Part shown: one piece after another, positions 42,272 to 51,722 of the stretch
Layout: the number at the start of each line of letters is the position of its first letter
Numbering within the stretch: the first letter of the stretch is position 1
Source of the DNA: Alteribacter aurantiacus DSM 18675
Lineage (GTDB): Bacteria > Bacillota > Bacilli > Bacillales > Salisediminibacteriaceae
DNA length: 64,000 bases
NCBI RefSeq assembly: GCF_000429705.1
Contig: NZ_KE386942.1
Span: 62,001 to 126,000, forward strand
Reading direction: 5' to 3'
Translations under genes and position numbers: made by a program
The notes under the pieces: generated by a model
What the model was told of the DNA's origin: nothing
The model's database searches: none
What the model saw: only the letters and a program-made list of their open reading frames with translations

Positions 42272-43045
42272 CTATTTGGTAATGCTCATTGAAAGGTTGC
42301 AGAGACCCTCGTAATGCACAACAACCTCGTCACCTTCTTCAACATTGACAGCTTCAGTAAAGCCCCCGGCGAGTACGACCATTCCTGCTTTGAGACCAAT
42401 GTCTTCTTTGTGGAGCATATTGACTAATTCAGCCACTGAGCGAACAGGGTGACCGAGGACGTCGGATCCTACGCCTTCATGTTGGACTTCTCCATTTTTA
42501 ATGATTGTCACACCCATTTGGTCCCATGATTTCTCGTAAGGAGAGTAAGCTTGATCGCCGAGCAGGAATTTGGTTGATGATGCATTGTCAGCCACAACAT
42601 CTTCCAATGTGAAGGAGAAATTCCGGTATCGGCTATCAATGACTTCAATAGCCGGTAACACACACTCCGTTGCCATCCAAACATCACGAGGTTTGATGTG
42701 ATCACCTTTTAAATCTTTTTTAAGAATAAAAGCAAGCTCAGGCTCTACTTTTGGGTGAATTAATCCTTCCATGGACAAAGATGAAGTATCCATTTCCATC
42801 TCTGAAGTTAGACGGCCGTATATCGGTTCATCTACACCGACCATTTTTTGTTTTGCCACACTTGTAAGTCCCATTTTCCACCCAATCACTTTATTGCCTC
42901 TGTTCTCTGCTTCTTCAATACACATTCTTTGTATTTGATAGGCGTCTTCTACGTTCAACGAAGGATTGGATAGGGTTACTTTGTCCATTTCCTTTCCTTG
43001 CTGTTGATGTTCATCTATGTGTCTAGCAATCTCTCTAAGATCCAT
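42272..43045 (-). CDS. 2-oxo-3-hexenedioate (4-oxalocrotonate) decarboxylase
   Basis: 257 residues of the fumarylacetoacetate hydrolase-like family. VIDSRYRNFSFTLEDVVADNASSTKFLLG is closer to DmpH/XylI (VIDSRYENFKF...ADNASSTR) than to the hydratase DmpE, so the decarboxylase role is assigned. KVEPELAFIL holds the metal glutamates. AAGGAGGAG precedes the ATG. Product 2-hydroxypenta-2,4-dienoate passes to the hydratase at 45011. Confidence 0.87.
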   Translation of the reverse strand: MDLREIARHIDEHQQQGKEMDKVTLSNPSLNVEDAYQIQRMCIEEAENRGNKVIGWKMGLTSVAKQKMVGVDEPIYGRLTSEMEMDTSSLSMEGLIHPKVEPELAFILKKDLKGDHIKPRDVWMATECVLPAIEVIDSRYRNFSFTLEDVVADNASSTKFLLGDQAYSPYEKSWDQMGVTIIKNGEVQHEGVGSDVLGHPVRSVAELVNMLHKEDIGLKAGMVVLAGGFTEAVNVEEGDEVVVHYEGLCNLSMSITK

Positions 43046-43058
43046 AACGTTCTCCTCC

Positions 43059-44075
43059 TTAAATATGAGCCTCTTTCTTCTTCGCTAACTCGTAAGCTAC
43101 ATCGACAATCATGTCCTCTTGTCCTCCTACGACCTTTCGATTGCCTAGCTCAACCAAGATGTCTCTAATGTCTAAGTTATATCTTCTGGCAGCCCTCTCG
43201 GAATGTAGCAAGAAGCTCGAGTACACACCTGCGTATCCGAGAATAAGGCTCCCTTTCTCGATCTCTTGAGGTTTAGGTAAGATTGGAGCAACCACATCTT
43301 CGGCAAGGTCCATCATCTTGTATGGATCAACACCGGTTTTCACACCTAACTTATCGAGTACAGCTACCATCACTTCAGTCTGTGTGTTGCCTGCCCCCGC
43401 CCCTAAACATCGAACACTACCGTCCAAGTATGTTGCTCCTGCTTCCATCGCAGCTAAGGAGTTGGCCATCGCAAGTGACAAATTGTTATGGCCGTGAAAC
43501 CCTATGTTTATTCGTAAAGCGTTTTTAAGAGCGACGATCCTCTCAGTTACTTGATGAGGAAGTAACGTCCCTGCAGAGTCAACTACGTAAACGATATCAG
43601 CTCCATAACTTTCCATTAATCTCGCTTGTTTTACTAGCTCTTCTACAGGCGCCATATGTGCCATCATGAGAAATCCGACCGTTTCTAACCCAAGGTCTTT
43701 GCCCATATAAATGTGTTGCTTTGCAACGTCAGCTTCTGTTACATGTGTTGCTACTCGCACCATTTTCGCCCCGGCTGATGCAGCTTCTTTTAGCTCATGG
43801 ACCGTACCAATTCCAGGTAACAAAAGAACAGCGATTTTCGCATGATCACATACTGATGCGGCAGCTTCTATGAGCTCAAGTTCATTGGTTTTTGATCTTC
43901 CGTACTGTAATGATGAACCTCCAAGTCCATCACCATGTGCGACTTCAATATAAGGAACATTGGCCTCATTGAGTCCTTTGGCGATACGAATGACCTGATC
44001 GACAGAATATTGATGGGCCATAGCATGACTTCCGTCACGAAGGGCAACTTCTGTAATGTATACGTCTCTGTTCAC
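43059..44075 (-). CDS. 4-hydroxy-2-oxovalerate aldolase
   Basis: 338 residues. VYITEVALRDGSHAMAHQYS is the HMG-CoA lyase-like barrel start with the metal aspartate; IGFHGHNNLSLAMANSLAA contains the metal histidines, and the C-terminal communication domain (after about 270) pairs with the dehydrogenase. DmpG/MhpE family. GTG start after GGGAGGC. It splits 4-hydroxy-2-oxovalerate into pyruvate and acetaldehyde and channels the aldehyde to the adjacent gene product. Confidence 0.94.
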   Translation of the reverse strand: MNRDVYITEVALRDGSHAMAHQYSVDQVIRIAKGLNEANVPYIEVAHGDGLGGSSLQYGRSKTNELELIEAAASVCDHAKIAVLLLPGIGTVHELKEAASAGAKMVRVATHVTEADVAKQHIYMGKDLGLETVGFLMMAHMAPVEELVKQARLMESYGADIVYVVDSAGTLLPHQVTERIVALKNALRINIGFHGHNNLSLAMANSLAAMEAGATYLDGSVRCLGAGAGNTQTEVMVAVLDKLGVKTGVDPYKMMDLAEDVVAPILPKPQEIEKGSLILGYAGVYSSFLLHSERAARRYNLDIRDILVELGNRKVVGGQEDMIVDVAYELAKKKEAHI

Positions 44076-44077
44076 TC

Positions 44078-44977
44078 CTACTGCCTCCCTGCTTTCTCTT
44101 TTACGGTCTCGTACTGTGCCAAAGCAATATCTTCAGCTACTTTTACCGCGGCAGCTGTCATAATATCAAGGTTGCCAGAGTATGTTTCCAAGTAATCTCC
44201 GGCTCCTTCTACTTCAACAAATACGGTTACTTTATTTTCATCAAAAACAGGCTCAGCTCTTAGTCGATAGCCAGGAACATAGCATTGAACGTCTTTAACC
44301 ATGGCTAGAATCGATTGCTTGACCTCTTCTTCGTTCATCTCGCGATCAGCAACTTCACAATATACCGTATCTCGCATCATGATCGGTGGTTCTGCAGGAT
44401 TCAAAATGATGATGGCTTTCCCTTCTTTTGCCCCACCAATCGTTTCAATCCCACTTTTAGTTGTAATCGTAAATTCATCAATATTCGCTCTTGTTCCTGG
44501 ACCGGCACTTTTACTCGCAATTGTGGCAACAATTTCTGCATAATTTACAGAACTAACGCGATTGACCGCATGGACGATCGGTATAGTAGCTTGTCCACCA
44601 CATGTAATCATGTTGACAACGGATTCTTTACTTAAGTCAGTCATGTTCACTGGAGGAACGACCGATGGTCCAATAGCTGCAGGTGTCAAATCAATAAGTT
44701 GCTTCCCTGTTCCTTTTAAAGCTTCTACGTGTTTTACGTGTGCTTTAGCTGATGTGGCATCAAATAAAATATCAGCAAGTTCCGGCCTCTCTAGGAAACC
44801 TTCAATACCATTTACGATCACTTTTAACCCATTTGCTTTTGCTCTTTTTAACCCATCTGAATGACGGTCTATGCCGATCATTGTAGTGACCTCTAGTGTT
44901 TTTGAACGCATTAATTTCATGAGTAGATCTGTTCCAATATTACCTGATCCAATGATGCCCACCTTTACCTTTTCCAA
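44078..44977 (-). CDS. Acetaldehyde dehydrogenase (acylating)
   Basis: 299 residues. KVKVGIIGSGNIGTDLLMKL is the NAD-binding motif, and VVNMITCGGQATIPIVHAV holds the catalytic cysteine. DmpF/MhpF family. TTG at 44977, seven bases after GGAGTG, aligns with the family start; the frame opens at 44992. Makes acetyl-CoA; forms a complex with the aldolase two bases downstream. Confidence 0.94.
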   Translation of the reverse strand: MEKVKVGIIGSGNIGTDLLMKLMRSKTLEVTTMIGIDRHSDGLKRAKANGLKVIVNGIEGFLERPELADILFDATSAKAHVKHVEALKGTGKQLIDLTPAAIGPSVVPPVNMTDLSKESVVNMITCGGQATIPIVHAVNRVSSVNYAEIVATIASKSAGPGTRANIDEFTITTKSGIETIGGAKEGKAIIILNPAEPPIMMRDTVYCEVADREMNEEEVKQSILAMVKDVQCYVPGYRLRAEPVFDENKVTVFVEVEGAGDYLETYSGNLDIMTAAAVKVAEDIALAQYETVKEKAGRQ

Positions 44978-45010
44978 GCAGGTACACTCCAATCTTTAAT
45001 GTAAATTCTC

Positions 45011-45793
45011 CTATTCACTAAACGTTATTTTGACGGTGCCTAGGTGATCAAAGTCTGCATGAAATGTATCTCCAGGCTTCATATCGACCGCTGCTGATAA
45101 AGCTCCGGAAAGAATAATATCTCCAGCCTTTAGAGAACCGCCTACTTCCGCAAGCTTTTCACCAAGCCAGGCTACACATGCCGCTGGATGACCGAGAACA
45201 TCCTTCCCCGTACCTTCATTAACAAAATCACCATTTTTATATGCTTTCATTTTGATTGATTCAAGCTCGATATCCTCCACCTTAAAACGCTGATCACCTA
45301 TAACGAACAACCCAGATGAAGCATTATCTGCAATGGTGTCAGGTAGCTTGATTTTCCAATCAGCAATTCTACTATCTACCACTTCAATCGCTGGTACCAC
45401 ATAATCTGTAGCTTCGAGAACATCGGCGATAGTAATGGATTTAGTAGTCAGGTCTTTTTTTAAAACAAATGCAATTTCAGCTTCCGCTTTCGGTTGCATT
45501 ACCTGATTAAAAGAGACAACCCCTTTATTTTCAACCTTCATATCATCCAAGAGATGACCATAATCGGGCTCATCGACTCCTAGAAGTTGTTGCATAGCCA
45601 AAGAGGTTAACCCTATCTTATGACCGACAATCCTCTTACCCTTTTCCAACTTCCGTTTAATCGTCTCCTTTTGTACCTGGTACGCGTCATCAATAGTAAG
45701 GTGTGGATTCAATTCCGTTAGGGGCTTCATCCCATCTCTCTTTTTTTCTGCTTCGAGCAAATAATTTGAATAATCCTGAACGGTTAAACTCAT
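45011..45793 (-). CDS. 2-oxopent-4-enoate hydratase
   Basis: 260 residues, FAH-like family. VVDSRIADWKIKLPDTIADNASSGLFVIGDQ matches DmpE/MhpD hydratases rather than the decarboxylase, and PKAEAEIAFVL carries the metal glutamates. Hydrates 2-hydroxypenta-2,4-dienoate to 4-hydroxy-2-oxovalerate. In Pseudomonas these two paralogues form one complex, so physical partnership with the 42272 gene product is likely. Confidence 0.88.
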   Translation of the reverse strand: MSLTVQDYSNYLLEAEKKRDGMKPLTELNPHLTIDDAYQVQKETIKRKLEKGKRIVGHKIGLTSLAMQQLLGVDEPDYGHLLDDMKVENKGVVSFNQVMQPKAEAEIAFVLKKDLTTKSITIADVLEATDYVVPAIEVVDSRIADWKIKLPDTIADNASSGLFVIGDQRFKVEDIELESIKMKAYKNGDFVNEGTGKDVLGHPAACVAWLGEKLAEVGGSLKAGDIILSGALSAAVDMKPGDTFHADFDHLGTVKITFSE

Positions 45794-45814
45794 AGATGAT
45801 TCAACTCCATTGAT

Positions 45815-47302
45815 TCATAGTTTGATTGTGACGTTAGATAATTCACTGTAGAAATCGAAGCTATGAGCTCCTCCTTCTCTTCCAACTCCGCTCCCTTTCA
45901 TCCCGCCAAATGGCGTCCGCAAATCTCTTAAGTACCAAGTATTCACCCATATAATGCCCGCCTCTATTTGGTGAGCAACCCGGTGAGCTCTCCGTAAATC
46001 GTTAGTCCAAATTGTCGTTCCAAGACCATATTTCGTATCGTTGGCGTATTCTATCACTTCATCTTCTGTCTCAAATGGGATCACCGTTACAACCGGTCCA
46101 AAAATTTCTTCTTGCACGCATCGGGCAGTTTGACTAAGACCAGTGATAATCGTTGGCTTCACATAACAACCTTTCTCTACAGAAGAAGGGAGTTCTGCCC
46201 CACCAGTAACGATCGTTCCACCTTCCTCTTTTGCTAAGTGGATATACCCAAGGACGTGTTCGTAATGTTCTCTGCTAACAAGAGAACCCATGTCTGCGTC
46301 AGGGTCGAAAGGATTTCCAACATTGAGCTCCTCTGTTCGTGCTACAAACTTTTCCAAGAACGTGTCGTAAACAGTACTCTCGACATAGATTCTTGAGCCC
46401 GCAAGACACACCTGACCTTGATTAAGAAAGCTCGATTTTAAGGTCGTATCAATCACTTCATCCAGATCGGAGTCTGCGAAGATAATGTTAGGGTTTTTAC
46501 CACCCAGTTCAAATGAAACCTTCTTTAGAGATGGGGCTGCAGCTTTCATAATAGCCGTCCCTGTTTTTGTATCCCCCGTAAAGGTAACCGCATCTACCTC
46601 AGGGTGCTTCGTAATAGCTTCTCCTGCCGAATCCGCCCCAAAGCCGTGAACAAGGTTAACAACCCCATTCGGCACACCTGCTTCTTTACAAATCTCAGCA
46701 AGCAAAGTGGCTGTCATTGGAGTCCACTCCGATGGCTTCATTACTGCTGTGCTTCCCGCAGCTAAACAAGGAGCCAGCTTCCACGTGAGCAAGAGGAGAG
46801 GCAAATTCCACGGGTTAATCATTCCAACTACACCAACAGGTCTTCGAATTGCATAATGAAGGGCCTTTTGGTCTTGTTGGTAACTTTCTGTGCCCATGGA
46901 TGTAAGATAATCCGCAAAAAAATAAAAGTTGTGCGCTGCTCTAGTTATGTCCATCTCCAGTGCAAGGGAATATGGTTTTCCAGTATCAGTTGCTTCTATA
47001 AAAGCAAGCTCTTCTTTTCTTTTTAGGATTTCATCTCCGATTCTTCGAAGCATCCCCGATCGTTCAAAAGCTGAAAGGTCTTTCCAAGGTCCCGTCAACG
47101 CCCTTTTTGCCGCCTTTACGGCTCGATCGACTTCAGACTCTCCTCCAATGGCAATGGACCCGATTACTTCTTCCGTAGCCGGGTTCATATTTTGAATCAC
47201 GCGATCGCTATCTGAATCAACAAACACCCCATCAATAAAATGTTTGCAATCGATAGGCTTATAGTGTTTAAGTGCTTCATGGTCGATCGTTTTTGATTGC
47301 AT
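45815..47302 (-). CDS. 2-aminomuconate/2-hydroxymuconate semialdehyde dehydrogenase
   Basis: 495 residues of the NAD aldehyde dehydrogenase superfamily. NPWNLPLLLLTWKLAPCLAAG binds cofactor, FELGGKNPNIIF holds the general base, and LNQGQVCLAGSRIYV the catalytic cysteine. Family DmpC/XylG/AmnC/NbaE. In this context the substrate is 2-aminomuconate 6-semialdehyde. ATG 47302 follows AAGGGG; the frame is open to 47335. Confidence 0.9.
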   Translation of the reverse strand: MQSKTIDHEALKHYKPIDCKHFIDGVFVDSDSDRVIQNMNPATEEVIGSIAIGGESEVDRAVKAAKRALTGPWKDLSAFERSGMLRRIGDEILKRKEELAFIEATDTGKPYSLALEMDITRAAHNFYFFADYLTSMGTESYQQDQKALHYAIRRPVGVVGMINPWNLPLLLLTWKLAPCLAAGSTAVMKPSEWTPMTATLLAEICKEAGVPNGVVNLVHGFGADSAGEAITKHPEVDAVTFTGDTKTGTAIMKAAAPSLKKVSFELGGKNPNIIFADSDLDEVIDTTLKSSFLNQGQVCLAGSRIYVESTVYDTFLEKFVARTEELNVGNPFDPDADMGSLVSREHYEHVLGYIHLAKEEGGTIVTGGAELPSSVEKGCYVKPTIITGLSQTARCVQEEIFGPVVTVIPFETEDEVIEYANDTKYGLGTTIWTNDLRRAHRVAHQIEAGIIWVNTWYLRDLRTPFGGMKGSGVGREGGAHSFDFYSELSNVTIKL

Positions 47303-47375
47303 ATCGATACGCCCCTTCGATCTAATTTCATTCATTTTAGAATGTGCCGGTTATAAAAACCGGCACAGGTTGACT

Positions 47376-47843
47376 CTATTCCTCAACTTCCACGACAAGT
47401 TCGATTTCAATTGCTGTATTATTCGGCAATTGAGCCATACCTACTGCAGAACGCGCGTGAATGCCTTTTTCACCAAAGACTTCGACCAGCAGATCTGAGG
47501 CACCATTCATGACTTTGGGTTGATCTGTAAAGGATTCGGTACAGTTCACAAAACCGAGCATTTTTACAATTCTCTTCACTTTGCTCAATTCACCGATTTC
47601 ATGCTTAATCACACTAAGGAGGTTCAGCATGGATTGCCTTGATGCAAGGTAGCCTTCTTCTATATCTAGGTCTCTACCTAATTTCCCATGGTATTCGTCT
47701 ACACCTTGTCCTGAAGTGTAGATCAAATTGCCGGTCTTAACGTAGGGTACATAATTACCTACTGGCTTTCTCATAGATTTAAGCGAAAGACCCAAGCTGT
47801 TTATTTTTTCTTCCGGGCTAAGTGTTTGATTAACCATTTTCAT
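47376..47843 (-). CDS. RidA-family 2-aminomuconate deaminase
   Basis: 155 residues of the RidA/YjgF fold. YVKTGNLIYTSGQG and ARSAVGMAQLPNNTAIEIELVVEV are the family signatures with the active-site arginine and glutamate. RidA members AmnD/NbaF deaminate 2-aminomuconate in the 3-hydroxyanthranilate route, and its place between the decarboxylase and dehydrogenase genes supports that. The start overlaps the ACMSD stop by 14 bases; GAGAGG precedes it. Confidence 0.85.
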   Translation of the reverse strand: MKMVNQTLSPEEKINSLGLSLKSMRKPVGNYVPYVKTGNLIYTSGQGVDEYHGKLGRDLDIEEGYLASRQSMLNLLSVIKHEIGELSKVKRIVKMLGFVNCTESFTDQPKVMNGASDLLVEVFGEKGIHARSAVGMAQLPNNTAIEIELVVEVEE

Positions 47844-48846
47844 GTAGCCTCTCTTTCACTTTTAAGAGCTTCGCTGCTGTCTCCCCCATCAGTTTGGCGC
47901 GATCGTCTGGTGAGAGACTCGTCATTTGATTAATGGTTTTTCCAGGCGGCGACTCTTTCAACAAAAACGGGTAGTCAGACCCCATAACAAGCTTGTCTAC
48001 ACCAAACTTCTCAATTAAATATTCCGTGTTTTGCTCATCATACGTGAGAGCATCGAAGTAGAAGTTCTTCACATAATGGCTCGGTGGATGCTCTGTAACC
48101 CGAAGATCTGGCCAAACATGCCAACCTTGGTCCAGGCGAGGCAAGATGTATGGGAACGATCCTGCTCCATGTGCAAACCAAACACGAAGATTTGGACACT
48201 CTTCAATCACACCTCCCCAAATTAAACTGGCTGCAGCCAATGCCGTTTCACTTGGCATGCCAACTGTGTACATGAAATTATGACGAGGTGTTCGATCCTT
48301 GGCCATCGTTTCCCAAGGGTGAATGAATACAAGGACGTCCCATTCTTCTGCTTTTTTAAAAAATGGAAGGAACTCTGGTGTGTCCAGGTTTTGACCGTTT
48401 ACATTCGTTCCGATTTCAATTCCTGAAAGGCCCAGCTCGTGTACACATCTATCCATCTCTTCTATTGCGGCATCCACATCTTGAAGGGGAACACTTCCCA
48501 GACCGATGAATCGGTCCGGCCGATCGTTCACCATCTGCCCAATAAAATTGTTTTGAAGTTGAATCATTTCGAGCGCTTGATCAAGCGGTGCCCAGTAAGA
48601 GAATGTCACCGGGATCGGCGAAACCACTTGCATGTCAATGCCTTCTTGATCCATGTCTTGTACAATCTTTTCTGGTGACCAAACTTGATCAGTTACTTTT
48701 CTGAACAGCTTTCCTGACACCATAATATCTGCTTCAGTATCACTTGTTTTCATCACAACCGGCCATCTGTCTTGACCGTATTTCTCTTGAAAATCAGGTA
48801 AGTCCGGAGGCATCACGTGGGTATGAGCATCTATTCGCATTTCCAC
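47830..48846 (-). CDS. 2-amino-3-carboxymuconate 6-semialdehyde decarboxylase
   Basis: 338 residues, amidohydrolase-type ACMSD. IDAHTHVMPPDLPDF gives the HxH metal pair; VFIHPWETM, WFAHGAGSFPYILPRLD and GSDYPFLL give the remaining metal histidines and aspartate. Removes CO2 from the ring-cleavage product and so prevents cyclisation to quinolinate. The gene overlaps the dioxygenase upstream by 16 bases and the deaminase downstream, so translation is coupled. Confidence 0.92.
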   Translation of the reverse strand: MEMRIDAHTHVMPPDLPDFQEKYGQDRWPVVMKTSDTEADIMVSGKLFRKVTDQVWSPEKIVQDMDQEGIDMQVVSPIPVTFSYWAPLDQALEMIQLQNNFIGQMVNDRPDRFIGLGSVPLQDVDAAIEEMDRCVHELGLSGIEIGTNVNGQNLDTPEFLPFFKKAEEWDVLVFIHPWETMAKDRTPRHNFMYTVGMPSETALAAASLIWGGVIEECPNLRVWFAHGAGSFPYILPRLDQGWHVWPDLRVTEHPPSHYVKNFYFDALTYDEQNTEYLIEKFGVDKLVMGSDYPFLLKESPPGKTINQMTSLSPDDRAKLMGETAAKLLKVKERLHENG

Positions 48847-49370
48847 ACATCCACTTCTTCAGGCATGACATAGCCACATTTATCACACGTGCGAAGTTCT
48901 TCACTTCCATTGAATTCTTCGATTGCCCCTTTTACTTGCGTTTCAATGTTGGTTAGTTGAACAGTCGCTTTATGCATTTGATGATTACAGCTGTCACAGA
49001 ACCAAACGAAGTCTTCAAGCTCTCCTTCAGCTCTCTTTCTTTCTAGAACGATTCCATATGTGTCCGCTACACGATGAGGAGAGTGAGGAACATTTGAAGG
49101 AAGCATAAAGACTTCTCCTTCTTTTACAGTAATGACTTCTCGCTCCCCCTTATCGTTAATGCACTCCACATAGCAGTCACCCTTCATTTGATAGAAAAAC
49201 TCGTCGGAAGGATCAACATGAAAGTCTCTTCTACGATTCGGACCACCGAGAAGCATGGCAATAAATTCTGAGTCTTCCCACAGAACCTTGTTGTTTACAG
49301 GTGGTTTAAGTAAGTGCTTGTTTTCCTCTACCATTTGCATTAGGTTGAACGCTCTAGATTTTAAATCCAT
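48831..49370 (-). CDS. 3-hydroxyanthranilate 3,4-dioxygenase
   Basis: 179 residues, cupin fold. His51, Glu57 and His96 (HVDPSDEFFY, PSNVPHSPHR) are the iron ligands. A second, rubredoxin-like metal site is formed by Cys125/Cys128 and Cys162/Cys165, present in bacterial enzymes and absent from the animal type. Opens the ring of 3-hydroxyanthranilate to 2-amino-3-carboxymuconate semialdehyde. AGGAGGG precedes the ATG. First ring-cleavage gene of the cluster. Confidence 0.94.
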   Translation of the reverse strand: MDLKSRAFNLMQMVEENKHLLKPPVNNKVLWEDSEFIAMLLGGPNRRRDFHVDPSDEFFYQMKGDCYVECINDKGEREVITVKEGEVFMLPSNVPHSPHRVADTYGIVLERKRAEGELEDFVWFCDSCNHQMHKATVQLTNIETQVKGAIEEFNGSEELRTCDKCGYVMPEEVDVWKCE

Positions 49371-49452
49371 TGTAAAACCCTCCTATTTTTTAGACGACTG
49401 ACAAACAATAAGCTTTTGTCAAATCACCTTTAAACGTATTTTGTAATCGCTT

Positions 49453-50202
49453 TCATATTGAGCTAATATAACCAAGCTCTTTCGAAATCGATTGAGCTGT
49501 GCCTTTAACGCTCTGAATAATGTCATTACGATGTCGACCTTCCATGTAACTGATCGGTCCTACCATGTTCAAAGCAGCAACTGTTTGACCGGTATATGAT
49601 TGAATAGGGGCTGCAATTCCGTATAACCCCAACTCATTTTCGTTGTTACTGATGGAGTATCCTTGCTTTCGTATCTCTTTGAGCTCCTCTTTAAACTCCT
49701 TGACACACGTGATGGTATTAGCTGCCCGTTGGGTAAGACCTTTTGATATCGTTGGTTGAATGTAAGACGGGTTATAGGATAAAAGAATCTTCCCTGTACT
49801 TGTACAATATGCAGGCTTTTTTGCACCCACAAATGTAGGGACTTGAACAGAATCTTTCGCTGCCACTTTCAAAACAAACCTGACCTCACCAGCATCGAAC
49901 ATGCCAATATGAACGGTACCATTAAACTTGTTGATCAACCCTTCTACAAGCGGGATCGCTTCATTGTAAATATCTTGTTGGTACATCACGTGGTTACTCC
50001 ACTCCAGAAGTTTCCATCCAAGACGATATTTCTTTTTTGCATCTTGTATGAGTAAGCCTTCTGCACAGAGTGTCTTCACTAAATGATGGACCGTGCTTAC
50101 ATTCATATCCAGCATTTCTGCAATCTCTTGATTCCCCAGTACAGGCTTTTCGTTTGTAAAACAATCAAGTATCCTAGTAACCTTACGAACTGACGATATC
50201 AT
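49453..50202 (-). CDS. IclR-family transcriptional regulator
   Basis: 249 residues. The N-terminal winged helix (residues 1-60) shows GNQEIAEMLDMNVSTVHHLVKTL; the C-terminal effector domain includes YCTSTGKILLSY, GYSISNNENELGLYGIAAPI and a conserved GPISYM. It sits inside the operon between monooxygenase and dioxygenase genes, 22 bases from the former, so it would be cotranscribed with its targets. Probably senses an aromatic acid of the pathway. Confidence 0.92.
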   Translation of the reverse strand: MISSVRKVTRILDCFTNEKPVLGNQEIAEMLDMNVSTVHHLVKTLCAEGLLIQDAKKKYRLGWKLLEWSNHVMYQQDIYNEAIPLVEGLINKFNGTVHIGMFDAGEVRFVLKVAAKDSVQVPTFVGAKKPAYCTSTGKILLSYNPSYIQPTISKGLTQRAANTITCVKEFKEELKEIRKQGYSISNNENELGLYGIAAPIQSYTGQTVAALNMVGPISYMEGRHRNDIIQSVKGTAQSISKELGYISSI

Positions 50203-50223
50203 TCACTCCACCCCTTAGGACCC

Positions 50224-51708
50224 CTATTTTGCTTTTGTAACTTGCTTCTTTAACGGTGGTGACCCTGCCAAGGCCTCTTCAACGGACGTAAATTGTTTAT
50301 TTCTTTTGTATTGATTGTAGAAGATCGCCCGTTTGCGAATCGGATCTCCAGTATAATAACGCTCGTATTGAAGAAGTCTTTGACCAAAAGCCTCTCCGCA
50401 TAAATCCCATGCCAACTTGAATAAGTGCACTCGTTCTTCTGCAGAAACACCTTCACGACCGGCATAATATTTATCCAAATGTCGTCGTAGCTCCTGGTTT
50501 TCAAAATCGGCCGCGGTTGGTGACATGAGTAATCCACCTGCACCGATAATTTGCATTACCTCAATAGCTCGCGGGTACATCTTTGGTAACATCCCACGGA
50601 TCGTTTCGAGAGGAGCTGCAGCTGGCCTCACTTCTCCCGTTGGCATTGTTTCGTACTCTTGTTCAGCTACTCTTAACAGAGCTCGGATTGTTTCAACGTT
50701 TTGAACAAGTTCACCCAAGTCCGTTTGGACATTCAAATATTGATCAACACCTATTGAATCAGCCAGTTTACAGGCAACTTCAGTCGCAAATTCCAGTTTT
50801 ACATAGCCTCTTACTCCCGATTGATGTGCCGGCTGTTGGTTTATACCTGTTTTAGAGTAGAGAAGATTTGCAGCTTCTACATTGTTATACATAAACACTC
50901 GGTTCCAAGGAACTAATACATCCTCAAATGCAAGTACCGCATCCATTTCTTCAAATCTAGAAGCTAACGGATGATCAAAGACGGAACGTTTCCCGTCTTG
51001 CATTTGTTCACGACATAACAGCTTTAAACCTGGGGTATCAACCGGGATTGCGAAGGCTAGAGCGTAGCGCTCATCTCCTGGTTGGAATCCAGGGAATGAA
51101 TAAATAATAACTTCATCCGTGATCGGAGCTAACGTAGCCAGCATCTTGGCTCCACGTACAACTAATCCATCAGGTTTTTCTTCAACTACCCCCAAGTGAG
51201 TGAACAAGTCTTCTTGTTCATAGGAAGCTTTGCTTCGATCGTTTTGGGGGTTGATGATGGCATGCGTAAGGAACAAGTCATTCTTTTTAATATAGTTGTA
51301 GTAGTCAATGATGTTTTTTGACCAATCCGGGTTATACTTGTCCAAAAACCATGGGTTCCCCGCCATGTTTGTAACCACTGTATTTAAAAAGTCAGGTGTT
51401 CTCCCCATAAGACCGAATGTTGCTCTTGCATGAACTTCAAATGCTTCACTTCTCGCCTTAATATCTTCCGCCGTTCTTGGTAACAGAAAAGAATTATTTG
51501 CTCGCTCTCCCGTTTCACTGCAAACATGCGTAATTCTTTCCTGATACTCAGGATCATGTTGAAGATCATATAACTTTGCAATTTCTTTAATTGGTTGCTC
51601 AAACACGTCATGATTGACCACATCTGTAACCTTCTCCCCACCAAGCCATATTTCAGGCTGACGAGATCTTAAGGCATTGATATAATCAGTACCTGTACGA
51701 ATTCCCAT
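50224..51708 (-). CDS. HpaB-family oxygenase, probable anthranilate 3-monooxygenase (FAD)
   Basis: 494 residues. HARATFGLMGRTPDFLN, LTHAIINPQNDRS and VVRGAKMLATLAPITDE are the family core with arginine, tyrosine-equivalent and histidine positions of the active site; VPWNRVFMYNN binds flavin. FADH2 comes from the reductase encoded just upstream. The HAAO-to-acetyl-CoA set downstream implies that its product is 3-hydroxyanthranilate, which matches the FAD-type anthranilate 3-monooxygenase known from Geobacillus. Family certain, substrate inferred from context. GGAGGTAAGCCA precedes the ATG. Confidence 0.85.
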   Translation of the reverse strand: MGIRTGTDYINALRSRQPEIWLGGEKVTDVVNHDVFEQPIKEIAKLYDLQHDPEYQERITHVCSETGERANNSFLLPRTAEDIKARSEAFEVHARATFGLMGRTPDFLNTVVTNMAGNPWFLDKYNPDWSKNIIDYYNYIKKNDLFLTHAIINPQNDRSKASYEQEDLFTHLGVVEEKPDGLVVRGAKMLATLAPITDEVIIYSFPGFQPGDERYALAFAIPVDTPGLKLLCREQMQDGKRSVFDHPLASRFEEMDAVLAFEDVLVPWNRVFMYNNVEAANLLYSKTGINQQPAHQSGVRGYVKLEFATEVACKLADSIGVDQYLNVQTDLGELVQNVETIRALLRVAEQEYETMPTGEVRPAAAPLETIRGMLPKMYPRAIEVMQIIGAGGLLMSPTAADFENQELRRHLDKYYAGREGVSAEERVHLFKLAWDLCGEAFGQRLLQYERYYTGDPIRKRAIFYNQYKRNKQFTSVEEALAGSPPLKKQVTKAK

Positions 51709-51722
51709 TGGCTTACCTCCGC